A stretch of DNA of 58,945 nucleotides from NCBI GenBank assembly GCA_035379945.1, contig DAOSWG010000009.1, forward strand, positions 1 to 58,945. Reading direction: 5' to 3'. The notes under the pieces were generated by a model, which saw only the letters and a program-made list of their open reading frames with translations, was not told where the DNA came from and ran no database searches. Position numbers and translations under genes: made by a program. The DNA comes from JAAYZB01 sp035379945 (GTDB lineage Bacteria; Bacillota_I; Bacilli_A; Izemoplasmatales; Hujiaoplasmataceae). Shown here piece by piece: positions 26,555 to 34,873 of the stretch (the stretch's first letter is position 1; every line of letters starts with the position of its first letter).

Positions 26555-27525
26555 ATGAATGACAAACTGACTCCCGAAATGATCGAAGAATTTGCCAAAT
26601 CCGTGAAAGTCGGATTGGTCGCATCAATCGATGAGAAGAACTCCCCGCATATCACCGTTTTGTCCACTCTGATGGGAAAAGGAGAAAATACGATGGTGTT
26701 CGGCAAGTTCATCGAAGGATTGTCGAAAGAATTTATCCAAAAGCGCCCACGCGCCGGTTTCCTTATCATGAATCCGGAAAAGGAATTCTGGTATGGGAAA
26801 ATGATTTATGAAAGCGAGAAAAAAGAGGGAGAAGAATACGTTTTCTACAACAACCAGCCCCTATATCGCTACAACACTTATTTCGGCATCAATACGGTCT
26901 ATTATTCCAAACTGGTATGTATCAGCGACATGGATACNNNNNNNNNNNNNNNNNNNNNNNNNNNNNNNNNNNNNNNNNNNNNNNNNNNNNNNNNNNNNNN
27001 NNNNNNNNNNNNNNNNNNNNNNNNNNNNNNNNNNNNNTCGGCATCAATACGGTCTATTATTCCAAACTGGTATGTATCAGCGACATGGATACGCTTCCGA
27101 TGGGAAAAATCATTGCCAGTTCGCTCTTTGTTATGTTAAATAAGATCAGATATAAAGGCTCTACCAAGACCGAAGTCATGAAACCGTGGGCTAAAAAATT
27201 CACCGCTAAACTGGATACCTTGATGTTTTTGTCCTATATCGACGATGAGGGTTATCCTGTCATCGTTCCCATAATCCAGGCCCAGTCGGCCTCTACCGAC
27301 CGGATCGTTTGGAAAAACAAACCGTTCGGAGAAAGACAGCTTTCCCTGAAACAAGGACAGAAGATCGCCATTCTCGGGTTTTCAATGTCGATGGAAACCG
27401 TCTTGCTCAAAGGAGAATTTTCCGGATTCGACAAGCGAGGGTTCGGATATTTGGCGATCGAACGGGTATATAACTCGATGCCACCGGTACACAAATACGT
27501 CTACGAAGAGAATGAAGCATGCTGA
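26555..27525 (+). CDS. PPOX-type FMN-binding split-barrel flavoprotein (spurious gap inside)
   Basis: As drawn the gene is interrupted by 100 N, but the 55 bases before and after the gap are identical. Removing the gap and one copy gives one open frame of 271 aa without a shift. The product resembles pyridoxamine-5'-phosphate-oxidase-like proteins: VGLVASIDEKNSPHITVLSTL near the N-terminus and a second related half (LDTLMFLSYIDDEGYPVIVPI). It is the third gene of the operon, two bases after the activase. It probably binds a flavin; whether it acts on the product or substrate of the radical enzyme, or protects it, cannot be told. Confidence 0.75.
26883..26937 (+). repeat. 55-bp duplicate left of scaffold gap
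   Basis: Identical to 27038-27092 across the gap. This is an unmerged contig overlap, not biology. Confidence 0.95.
26938..27037. other. Spurious scaffold gap (100 N)
   Basis: Both flanks share the same 55 bases, so the contigs actually overlap and no sequence is missing. Confidence 0.93.
27038..27092 (+). repeat. 55-bp duplicate right of scaffold gap
   Basis: Second copy of 26883-26937. Deleting the gap and this copy restores the PPOX reading frame. Confidence 0.95.
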
Positions 27526-28226
27526 AAAATGCCAGCAAGACGGAAAAAGTGGTGGAAAGTATCCGTAACCGGATAATATCCGGCGAACTAATACCGGGCG
27601 ACAAACTCCCGCCGTTAAGAGAACTGGTTTCGATATATAACGCAAGCAGGAGCGTCATCAACCAGGCAATCGGAACACTTAGCGCCAAAGGCTATCTCGA
27701 AGTGAAACCAAGACAATACATCATGGTTAACGATATCTGGGCTTCCGGCAATCTGGAGATTGTCAACGACGTGTACTTCGCTCCCAAAAGCCGTTATAAA
27801 TCCAGGGCGATTAGAGAAATGCTCAAAGCGAGAAAAATGGCGGAAATGGCTTCGCTTGGCGAAATAACACCTGACAATATTCCAAATCTTTCACAACTGA
27901 AAATAATATATGCCGAAGAAAAAAAATGGCTTGGACAGAAATCGGCTGATATCGGGATCATTGCCGATCTGGACTCGAAATTTCATGAAGAAGTGGTGAG
28001 TCTTTCAAACAATTACGTGCTTTCGCTCTTGTATCTTGCTTTTAAGAATATCGGGGATGATCTGATCAGAAAATTCTATTTCTGCGTCAACGAAACAGAT
28101 TGTCCGATCAACTGGCACGGGCAATTCATCGAAGCGTTGGAAAATAAAGATATCGGTAATGCTAAAATAATCTGGCTTAAGCTTCTTTCCAAGGGGGAAG
28201 AAGTGATATTGCAAAACATCGACTGA
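27519..28226 (+). CDS. GntR-family regulator, FadR/FCD type
   Basis: 235 aa. N-terminal winged helix (residues about 8-75, ISGELIPGDKLPPLRELVSIYNASRSVINQAI) and a C-terminal all-helical FCD-like ligand domain with the metal/ligand pattern DLDSKFHEEVV ... NWHGQFIEALENKD. It overlaps the end of the PPOX gene by seven bases and is the last gene of the glycyl radical operon. The operator at 23096-23106 fits its subfamily, so it probably represses the operon until the substrate or product is bound. Confidence 0.87.
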   Translation: MLKNASKTEKVVESIRNRIISGELIPGDKLPPLRELVSIYNASRSVINQAIGTLSAKGYLEVKPRQYIMVNDIWASGNLEIVNDVYFAPKSRYKSRAIREMLKARKMAEMASLGEITPDNIPNLSQLKIIYAEEKKWLGQKSADIGIIADLDSKFHEEVVSLSNNYVLSLLYLAFKNIGDDLIRKFYFCVNETDCPINWHGQFIEALENKDIGNAKIIWLKLLSKGEEVILQNID

Positions 28227-28230
28227 AAAG

Positions 28231-28257
28231 CAGATCGGCAACGATCTGTTTTTTTTA
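28231..28257 (+). terminator. Intrinsic terminator of the glycyl radical operon
   Basis: CAGATCG-GCAA-CGATCTG followed by eight T's. Confidence 0.9.
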
Positions 28258-28326
28258 ATTATCTATGTAAAGCATACTTGACATTAATCGATTCATGTCA
28301 TATGATAAGGGCGGAGATGAGAAAAG

Positions 28327-28551
28327 ATGATTTTGGGAAATAATCTTCGGCGGCTTCGTTTTGAAAATGGCGAAATGTCGCAACAGGATTTAGCGGATCT
28401 AGTAGGCGTTTCAAGAATGACGATCTATTCGATCGAGAAACTGAAATACACTCCCTCCGCATCGCTGGCTTTGAAAATCGCCAATGTGTTCAAGTGTCCC
28501 TTCGACAAAGTTTTCTTTTTTAAAACTAAAACTATCGGGGAGGATGAATGA
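28327..28551 (+). CDS. Small XRE-family HTH regulator
   Basis: 74 aa, a single helix-turn-helix of the Cro/CI type (SQQDLADLVGVSRMTIYSIEK) with a short C-terminal tail (FDKVFFFK) typical of the YozG/YvaO-like class. It is paired with a downstream membrane protein whose gene begins at the stop, a common two-gene arrangement in Bacillota in which the small regulator controls its own operon. Confidence 0.85.
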   Translation: MILGNNLRRLRFENGEMSQQDLADLVGVSRMTIYSIEKLKYTPSASLALKIANVFKCPFDKVFFFKTKTIGEDE

Positions 28552-28552
28552 G

Positions 28553-29449
28553 ATGACTTCGAGACAGATAAAATTAGTCATATTCGGGGGCGTCACGCTT
28601 CTTTGTTTCGTTTATGTGGCGGTGGCTTTCGCGATCATCAAAAATCAACTGGTTCCTTCGCTTGCCGAACCAACTTTGCTGATAAACTATTTATCATACG
28701 GCATCATGATCGCCTTCGTCGTTTTCGGCGTCTATTGTCTTCTGATGCTGAGGGATGCCCTGATCCAGATCGTCCAGATCCGTTCGGGAATCATATATCC
28801 GTCTTTACTTGTAGTTTTGACGGTTTTGGGCGGAGTGGCGATTTTAGCGGATATCACATTGCTTTCTGATATCGGAAAGGAATATCTTCAGTTCGATGTC
28901 GCTGGAGAATGGAAAATGCTTTTTGGCATCTGGGCTTTCCAAACCGTTACCATCATTTTTCAAATTGTCATGTCCTGTTGTCATGATGTAGCCGGCAACA
29001 AGCTGACGGAAAAGCTTCAGCACATGAGTGATTCCCTCTATGTTTCAACCTTTCAGGTGATGCTGATATCCTCGATATTGGGACTGATATCCATTTTCAC
29101 GACGTTTTTCTGGGCGAACAGACTACCGGAGTTGTCAAAATATGCTACCGGTCTGATGATCGTCCTTTGCATTTTGAGCGTTTTGCCGGCGGCTGTAATC
29201 ATCTGTCATCTCATTATCAGGAATCGCCGCCGCGGTTTCAACGACTGGTTCGACGAAAGGCAATGGGACAATCTGTCGAAAGGCGGAATGGTCACCGTGA
29301 TTACCGGTGTATGTTTCCTGATCCTTTCGATCATCGTTTCCCAGCTTGCCAGCGGCATCGATCCCGGTTATCTGTTATTGACTGTGTTATTTGCCGAGAT
29401 CGGCGTGTTTTCCGCTTTTGTGCTCAGCCGTAATCGTATTGATGACTGA
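28553..29449 (+). CDS. Multi-pass membrane protein paired with XRE regulator
   Basis: 298 aa with about eight membrane segments. The start at 28553 lies nine bases after GGGGAGG; an ATG at 28544 abuts that site and is unlikely. No catalytic motif seen. Context (small XRE gene directly upstream) suggests a membrane partner or target of that regulator. Function unknown. Confidence 0.75.
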   Translation: MTSRQIKLVIFGGVTLLCFVYVAVAFAIIKNQLVPSLAEPTLLINYLSYGIMIAFVVFGVYCLLMLRDALIQIVQIRSGIIYPSLLVVLTVLGGVAILADITLLSDIGKEYLQFDVAGEWKMLFGIWAFQTVTIIFQIVMSCCHDVAGNKLTEKLQHMSDSLYVSTFQVMLISSILGLISIFTTFFWANRLPELSKYATGLMIVLCILSVLPAAVIICHLIIRNRRRGFNDWFDERQWDNLSKGGMVTVITGVCFLILSIIVSQLASGIDPGYLLLTVLFAEIGVFSAFVLSRNRIDD

Positions 29450-29474
29450 ATCCCGGATGAACCGGGATTTTTTT
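29449..29474 (+). terminator. Intrinsic terminator
   Basis: AATCCCGG and CCGGGATT around five bases, then T's. Confidence 0.87.
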
Positions 29475-29552
29475 ATGAAAGAAAGGTTATTGCCATAAGC
29501 TTTTTATTGTATAATTATGGTAGAGTCAAACGATAAAGGAATGGCTTTTTTT

Positions 29553-30677
29553 ATGAAAAAATACTTTATGTATTTTTGGAAAGACAAAGTATTCGTCATC
29601 ACTTTTGTTTTTACCGCGATTTCATGTTTTTTCATCACTCCGTCGATGGAATATCTGGATTATGTGGATTGGAAAGTGCCATTCATCATGTTTTCTCTGA
29701 TGGTTGCCGTGGCTGGTATGTACGAGGCCGACCTTTTCGGATATATGAGTATAAAAATGGTTTTGCGGTTTCATACTTTGCGTTGGATCGCATTGTCAAT
29801 CATTATGGCATCTTTTTTTCTCGGCATGTTGGTGACGAATGACGCGGTGCTTCTGACCTTTGTTCCTTTCACCATTCTTGTTACCAAACAGACTGGGCAG
29901 GAAAAATATGCTATAACGATTATCGCTCTCCAGACAATTGCCGCTAATCTCGGATCAGCCCTGACGCCGATGGGTGATCCGCAAAATATCTATCTGTATG
30001 CCTATTATGGTATCCGATTTGGAGATTTTCTCAGAGTGATGGCGCCGGTGGCCATTGGCGGATTTTTTATTCTTATAACAATGACAGGCGCTTTTGTTCC
30101 CAATATTTTTTCCGAGCCAGTAATGATAGCGCCGAAGATCAACCGAAAAAAAACTATCGTCGCTCTGATGATTTTTCTGAATGCTTTGCTTTGTATTTTG
30201 CGTGTGTATTCGGAATGGATAGCCATCATAGTAACTGTTGTTATGGTTTTGATATTTGATCGCAAACTGTTAAAAAAACCGGATTACACCTTGATATTGA
30301 CATTTATTGCTTTCTTCATTTTTACAGGCAATCTTGGTAAAATACCGGGAATCGTCTCGTTCGTATCGGGTCGTTTGGAGAATGGAACATCGGTCTATCT
30401 TTCCGGTTTTTTCTTGAGCCAGTTTATTTCCAATGTGCCTTCATCCGTCTTGTTGGCGACATTTACAAAACAGGAGTACTGGCCATATCTTTTACAAGGC
30501 GTAAATGTTGGCGCTATGGGAACATTGATCGCATCGCTTGCCAGTTTGATCGCTTTAAAATTCGTTTTGAAGGAATTTCCCAGACAGGGAAAAGAATATA
30601 TTCTTACATACTCATTTTTTTGTTTTATTGCAATACTAGTCATCACTATGGCTGTTTTCATATTTGATGGTATATGA
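29553..30677 (+). CDS. SLC13/ArsB-like anion permease
   Basis: 374 aa from ATG 29553. The longer in-frame ATG at 29517 lies only one base after a TATAAT (29510-29515), at or before the expected start of transcription, so it cannot be used. About ten membrane segments; the conserved regions LGMLVTNDAVLLTFVPF and GSALTPMGDPQN (helical-hairpin family signatures) and a second hairpin SQFISNVPSSVLLA identify the ion-transporter superfamily. Substrate may be a dicarboxylate, arsenite or sodium/proton; the sequence alone does not decide. Confidence 0.78.
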   Translation: MKKYFMYFWKDKVFVITFVFTAISCFFITPSMEYLDYVDWKVPFIMFSLMVAVAGMYEADLFGYMSIKMVLRFHTLRWIALSIIMASFFLGMLVTNDAVLLTFVPFTILVTKQTGQEKYAITIIALQTIAANLGSALTPMGDPQNIYLYAYYGIRFGDFLRVMAPVAIGGFFILITMTGAFVPNIFSEPVMIAPKINRKKTIVALMIFLNALLCILRVYSEWIAIIVTVVMVLIFDRKLLKKPDYTLILTFIAFFIFTGNLGKIPGIVSFVSGRLENGTSVYLSGFFLSQFISNVPSSVLLATFTKQEYWPYLLQGVNVGAMGTLIASLASLIALKFVLKEFPRQGKEYILTYSFFCFIAILVITMAVFIFDGI

Positions 30678-30682
30678 GTAAA

Positions 30683-30714
30683 ACCGGAGATAAAAAAACC
30701 CGGTCTTTTTTTTG
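30683..30714 (+). terminator. Intrinsic terminator
   Basis: ACCGG paired with CCGGT around twelve bases, then nine T/TC bases; a short stem, moderate support. Confidence 0.65.
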
Positions 30715-30725
30715 TAAAAACAGTA

Positions 30726-30772
30726 TTGTGTTATGCACACTAATGTGATATCATATTACTGTGCAATACACA
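30726..30772 (+). promoter_or_regulatory. PadR promoter with two TGTG-N5-CACA operators
   Basis: -35 TTGTGT (30726-30731), 17-nt spacer, -10 TATCAT (30749-30754). TGTG-TTATG-CACA (30727-30739) overlaps the -35 and TGTG-CAATA-CACA (30760-30772) covers the start region. The centres are 33 bp apart, about three helical turns. Autorepression by the PadR protein is inferred. Confidence 0.6.
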
Positions 30773-30784
30773 GAAAGGGGTGGC

Positions 30785-31105
30785 ATGATGAATTCCCAAT
30801 TCAAAAAAGGGATAATAGAAATGTGCGTCCTCGAGTTGATAAGTCATCGCGACATGTATGGATTCGAAGTGATTGAACGCTTGTCCGAGGACATTGACGT
30901 GAACGACAACACCATCTATCCCATTTTGAGGCGGCTTACCGAACAGGGTTATTTCGATAATTATGTCGAATCAACTAGCATGGGAGCGCCGCGAAAATAT
31001 TTTCGGATTACGGAAAAAGGTTCTGGAAAACTGACTGAATACAAAACCGAGTGGGACAAATTTCTCAAAGGAGTATCAAGAATAATGGAGGAGAAGGCAA
31101 AGTGA
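30785..31105 (+). CDS. PadR-family transcriptional regulator
   Basis: 106 aa, the short PadR-s1/LmrR form: winged helix with MYGFEVIERLSEDIDVNDNTIYPILRRLTEQGY and a single C-terminal dimerisation helix. ATG 30785 after AAAGGGG. Its stop overlaps the GTG of the HAAS-domain membrane protein, a pairing common in Bacillota in which PadR controls a DUF1700/HAAS gene. Confidence 0.92.
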   Translation: MMNSQFKKGIIEMCVLELISHRDMYGFEVIERLSEDIDVNDNTIYPILRRLTEQGYFDNYVESTSMGAPRKYFRITEKGSGKLTEYKTEWDKFLKGVSRIMEEKAK

Positions 31106-32199
31106 AAAAAGAATATCTGGCGAAACTGAAACAGAAACTGGAAGAAAAAGATTTTGATAAAAGCGAAATTAACGACATCATCGACGATTACGACAGGATG
31201 TACGATGATGCTTTGTTGAAAGGAATGGAAGATGCGGACATAATGAATTTTCTTGGCGATCCCGACAGAATCGCTTTCGATCTGTGCGATGGAAAAATAA
31301 GAAAACAGAACCGAAAGAACAACGGGAAAATCGTTGCCATAATGCCGTTTGTTTCTCTGATTTTATTTTTTATCATGGGATATGCTTTTCATTTGTGGCA
31401 TCCCGGATGGCTGGTTTTCCTGTTGATACCCGTGACAGCCATAATTGCCGGAGCGCGCAAGGATAAGAATGGAACACTCATTGCCCTGATGCCTTTTATC
31501 GCTACCGCCATATACCTGGGGTTTGGATTCGGCATGAATCTCTGGCACCCGACATGGCTGATTTTCTTTTTGATACCGGTGACAGCCATTTGCAGCGGAC
31601 AAACCAGATTGCTTGGCAAACTGACCGCTTTGACGCCATTCATCGCCGTCACCGCATTTTTCATTCTGGGAGAGTACGGTTATTATCATCCCGGATGGTT
31701 GGTGTTTTTCCTTATACCGATGGTTGGCGTCTTGAATGAAAAGCATGTATGGAAAGCCGTGATTTATGAAGCATCATTCGTCATAGCTATCGCTTTATAT
31801 CTCGCGATCGGATACTTGAATCCGATTTGGGCACAGGCATGGCTCGTTTTCTTGCTTCCGGTCATTGTTTCCTTGTTGTTCGGAGAATACAACTTCCAAA
31901 TAGACGGCATGTCCGTCGGCATCAGAATACTCACAATTGTGCTGATCGTTATTTACGTCCTGTTCGGATTTTTGTTTCAAACTTGGAGTTATCTCTGGCT
32001 GATTTTTCTCTTGATTCCCGTTGCCGCAATTATCGGCAATGGCAAGGGAATGCAGAAAAAACTTGTAGCACTGAGTCCTTTTGTCGCTACCGTTGCCTTT
32101 TTTCTTCTGGGGTATCTCGGAGGTTACTGGCAGTATTCATGGATGGCATTTCTGTTGATTCCGATGACTGCGATCCTCACCAAAGGAAAAGAAGAATAA
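31102..32199 (+). CDS. HAAS (DUF1700)-domain membrane protein with six internal repeats
   Basis: 365 aa from GTG 31102, after a GGAGGAG site and overlapping the padR stop. The first 75 residues are a HAAS domain (YLAKLKQKLEEKDFDKSEI, LGDPDRIAFDL). The rest is built from six copies of a two-helix unit, each ending in a variant of WHPGWLVFLLIPVTAI. The unit probably evolved by internal duplication. HAAS domains bind PadR-type regulators or mediate signalling in these pairs; the function of the membrane repeat is unknown. Confidence 0.82.
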   Translation: MKKEYLAKLKQKLEEKDFDKSEINDIIDDYDRMYDDALLKGMEDADIMNFLGDPDRIAFDLCDGKIRKQNRKNNGKIVAIMPFVSLILFFIMGYAFHLWHPGWLVFLLIPVTAIIAGARKDKNGTLIALMPFIATAIYLGFGFGMNLWHPTWLIFFLIPVTAICSGQTRLLGKLTALTPFIAVTAFFILGEYGYYHPGWLVFFLIPMVGVLNEKHVWKAVIYEASFVIAIALYLAIGYLNPIWAQAWLVFLLPVIVSLLFGEYNFQIDGMSVGIRILTIVLIVIYVLFGFLFQTWSYLWLIFLLIPVAAIIGNGKGMQKKLVALSPFVATVAFFLLGYLGGYWQYSWMAFLLIPMTAILTKGKEE

Positions 32200-32204
32200 T
32201 AATA

Positions 32205-32240
32205 AAAAAGGTCCGCTTCGGTTGAAGCGGACCCTTTATC
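32205..32240 (+). terminator. Bidirectional intrinsic terminator
   Basis: Ten-base-pair stem GGTCCGCTTC/GAAGCGGACC between convergent genes. Confidence 0.85.
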
Positions 32241-33207
32241 ATACACTGCTTCCGCCCGAAAGAAGAGACAGAAGCAAAACAGCATAGCATAAGGGAATCA
32301 TCAGGACAAGGTAATTGACGCAAAAAGCCATGATGGTTTCCTTTTTCCATTTGCTGGATTTTTTATATATAAACCATCCAAATCCCGCCGTAAGCAATAA
32401 AACAAAAAAGAGAAATATCACGCCGAACCAGTAAAAGGTGTTTATTCCGTAAAACAAGACATATGCCGGAACAAGCAAAGAAGCGTAAAAACCGAGCGGG
32501 AAGACGATTTCCATTCTGACACGAAGAGAATGGCCGGAATCGTCAGGAAGAGCTTTTGAACGGAAAATCCAAAATAAGATAACAAATAATAGCGCTCCTA
32601 CGAAAACCACAATGTTTAAACGGTTTACCAAAAGGTTTCTTTCGCTTGAAATGTATCCCGGATTAGAATTATAGAATGAGTATAGGATACTAAGGCAAGC
32701 CAGTATTGGAACAAGAAGGAATCCCAGTATCAAAGAAAGCGTCACTGACTGACGGGGTTTATTCATGGGCTTTATGGAAAATGGCATGTATATGAGAGAT
32801 GTGAGAATAGTTCCGGTTGCCAGGATATAACCGATATAAAAGAAAACATTTCCCGATGCTAGCGTGTTTATCCGGCTAAGATCTGCCTGTTCGAATCCGA
32901 TATAAAAGAAAAGAAAGGCCACTTCATACTGTGTATGTATGGTTAGATCAGGTCTGATGATAAGAAAAAGAATATAGATGAAATAACCGAAATATGCAAT
33001 CCCCAGAGCAAGAACCGGGACCAATGGCCTTTTTTTCATCCATGACAAAATGATAATAGGAATGCCGATTCCAATGACATAATAAAGAAATTTCAAAAAA
33101 TAAGGACCGACCGAATTTGTGAAAACAAACCTCAGATAGACAAATCCAAGGAATGCGATGGTTACAAGCAAAGCCGAAGAAAGACGCAGCCATTTTTGAG
33201 ATTTCAT
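32239..33207 (-). CDS. Nine-TM membrane protein of unknown function
   Basis: 322 aa from ATG 33207 (GGAAG site upstream; a longer start at 33225 lacks one). About nine hydrophobic segments with charged loops, one long loop carrying NRLNIVVF. No recognised family. It is transcribed alone. Confidence 0.7.
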   Translation of the reverse strand: MKSQKWLRLSSALLVTIAFLGFVYLRFVFTNSVGPYFLKFLYYVIGIGIPIIILSWMKKRPLVPVLALGIAYFGYFIYILFLIIRPDLTIHTQYEVAFLFFYIGFEQADLSRINTLASGNVFFYIGYILATGTILTSLIYMPFSIKPMNKPRQSVTLSLILGFLLVPILACLSILYSFYNSNPGYISSERNLLVNRLNIVVFVGALLFVILFWIFRSKALPDDSGHSLRVRMEIVFPLGFYASLLVPAYVLFYGINTFYWFGVIFLFFVLLLTAGFGWFIYKKSSKWKKETIMAFCVNYLVLMIPLCYAVLLLSLLSGGSSV

Positions 33208-33335
33208 GAACGCACTTCCTTTCATGGGTTATCTTCCCATCCATTATATTACGCAAAACCGAAAATTTGTGTTTTCCAGTAAAAAAGAGTTGAAAAAAGC
33301 TCCCGCTTCATATAAAATATTAAGTGCTAAGTCCC

Positions 33336-33409
33336 GCAGGTGTAGTTTAATGGTAAAACGTCTGCTTGCCATGCAGATAATGGGGGTTCGATTCCCCTCG
33401 CTTGCTCCA
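33336..33409 (+). tRNA. tRNA-Gly (GCC)
   Basis: 74 nt including an encoded CCA. Acceptor GCAGGTG/CGCTTGC, anticodon stem TCTGC/GCAGA with loop TTGCCAT (anticodon GCC), T-arm GGGGGTTCGATTCCCC. A TATAAA lies 20 bases upstream with TTGAAA as -35. Confidence 0.95.
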
Positions 33410-33418
33410 GAAAAAAAT

Positions 33419-33446
33419 AACAGCGATATCCATCGCTGTTTTTTGT
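33419..33446 (+). terminator. Bidirectional terminator of tRNA-Gly and araC-type gene
   Basis: AACAGCGAT-ATCC-ATCGCTGTT followed by T's; ends at the stop of the convergent regulator gene. Confidence 0.87.
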
Positions 33447-34652
33447 TTATTCGGACTTGATTGACTGTTTATACCTTTTCCGGAAATCGGCCGGGGTCAT
33501 ACCGTTGATTTTTTTAAACACTTCGGTAAAATAACTTTGTGAACAGAATGCCAAAGAAGTGCTGATTTCGCCTACTGATTGATGGGTATATCGCAACATG
33601 TTTTCGGATTCATGGATTTTCATCTTCAGAATGCATTTCTGCAAAGTCATACCGGTCTGTTTCGAGAAGTATTGTGAGAAATAAGCCCGGGAAAGATTCA
33701 CGTGGTTTGCCACATCGGCCAGATTAATCGAATAATGCAAATGGCTTTCGATATAATTGATGGCTTTTTGGATCGGTAATGAGTATTTCTGTCTTTGGCG
33801 TTCCTCTTTCACCCGCATAGCGAAAGTTTTGGCCATATTAGTAAGAAGAACCTGATAATCTGTGAAATCTTCGATTTCCCCCGAGTATTTGATAAACGAA
33901 TATATTACTACGTAAATATCGTCGAAACCGACGCCGGCGTCAAATGCCGCTTTGGCAAGAAGAGTTGCAGCAGCGCCGAGAATCGCGCTGTTTTCTTTTT
34001 TGCTGGCGATTTTGAATTTGGCGGCAAGAGAGGAATCAATGATTAATTTTGCGACTTCCTCCTCATTTCCGGCCTTTATGGAATTATATATTTCGGAGAT
34101 TTCTCTTAGATCGGGATTGGACTGGGGAATCAATCCGGGCCTGTCTGCATCATCTGGAAGGAAATCGGAACGTAAATTGTCAAAAGCGGGAGTATCAACA
34201 TTGATCTTATTTTGCAGAATATCTTCGGTTCTATATTTTTTCCCGTCGATAGTGAAGCAAAGCAAAGAAAGATACTGAATGAACTTGCAGATGGACACGA
34301 AAGGAATGCTTCTGATTGTGTCGAGGCTGATTTCTTGACTGCAATTGGATGCTGATAGTAACGCATAATGAATTTCTGTTAGTGGTTTGGCGGTGATAGC
34401 CGGTCCGATAAAGAAACGATATGATCCGATTCTAAAAAGACCGTGAATTTCGATCCGGTTGAAAATAAGCAATTTTGGCAGGCCTTCTTTTATTTCTAGA
34501 TCCTTTACATACGGAAAGATGGGAAGCGCGTCAAAATTAACTTGATTGAATGAGCACCAAAGTATGGAATTGTCATCATCGACAATTGTTGCCGGAAGAT
34601 CGGAGTACTTGGTCAAAAATTCCATTTTCATGAACAAATTTGCCTTATTCAT
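33447..34652 (-). CDS. AraC-family transcriptional regulator
   Basis: 401 aa. C-terminal double HTH (about residues 300-395: INLADVANHVNLSRAYFSQYFSKQTGMT and GEISTSLAFCSQSYFTEVFKKINGMTPADFRKRY). The long N-terminal part has no clear cupin; PAS-like at the start and helical in the middle. It is divergent from tdh-kbl with about 220 bp between, so it may control that operon. ATG 34652 with GGTGA six bases upstream. The inducer is unknown. Confidence 0.87.
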   Translation of the reverse strand: MNKANLFMKMEFLTKYSDLPATIVDDDNSILWCSFNQVNFDALPIFPYVKDLEIKEGLPKLLIFNRIEIHGLFRIGSYRFFIGPAITAKPLTEIHYALLSASNCSQEISLDTIRSIPFVSICKFIQYLSLLCFTIDGKKYRTEDILQNKINVDTPAFDNLRSDFLPDDADRPGLIPQSNPDLREISEIYNSIKAGNEEEVAKLIIDSSLAAKFKIASKKENSAILGAAATLLAKAAFDAGVGFDDIYVVIYSFIKYSGEIEDFTDYQVLLTNMAKTFAMRVKEERQRQKYSLPIQKAINYIESHLHYSINLADVANHVNLSRAYFSQYFSKQTGMTLQKCILKMKIHESENMLRYTHQSVGEISTSLAFCSQSYFTEVFKKINGMTPADFRKRYKQSIKSE

Positions 34653-34734
34653 CTGTAATCACCATAAATAATTATAACATAATTATCATTTTTGGATGAA
34701 TATATTTCTTTGAATATCAACATAAATGATTATC

Positions 34735-34853
34735 TGAAACCGTTTTCCGGTTTGTGATGAAAGCTAATGAAAAAAAGTCATGTGTTTTCCAAAAAAAAAC
34801 CATTCGGAACATAAGCCTTTGTGGTATAATTTATTATGATGAAAGCGTTTGTA
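34735..34853 (+). promoter_or_regulatory. tdh-kbl promoter region with two cre-like sites
   Basis: -10 TATAAT at 34825-34830. TGAAACCGTTTTCC (34735-34748) matches 13 of 14 positions of the CcpA cre consensus and TGAAAGCGTTTGTA (34840-34853), just downstream of the -10, matches 12 of 14. The second position predicts a roadblock or repression; the first lies about 80 bp upstream. CcpA itself is not in the window. Confidence 0.55.
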
Positions 34854-34873
34854 AAACAATAGAAAAGGAGCAT

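Noticed and set aside
29517..29552. Longer N-terminus for the SLC13-like permease
   Set aside because: The ATG lies one base after a TATAAT -10, so it would be at or before the transcript start.
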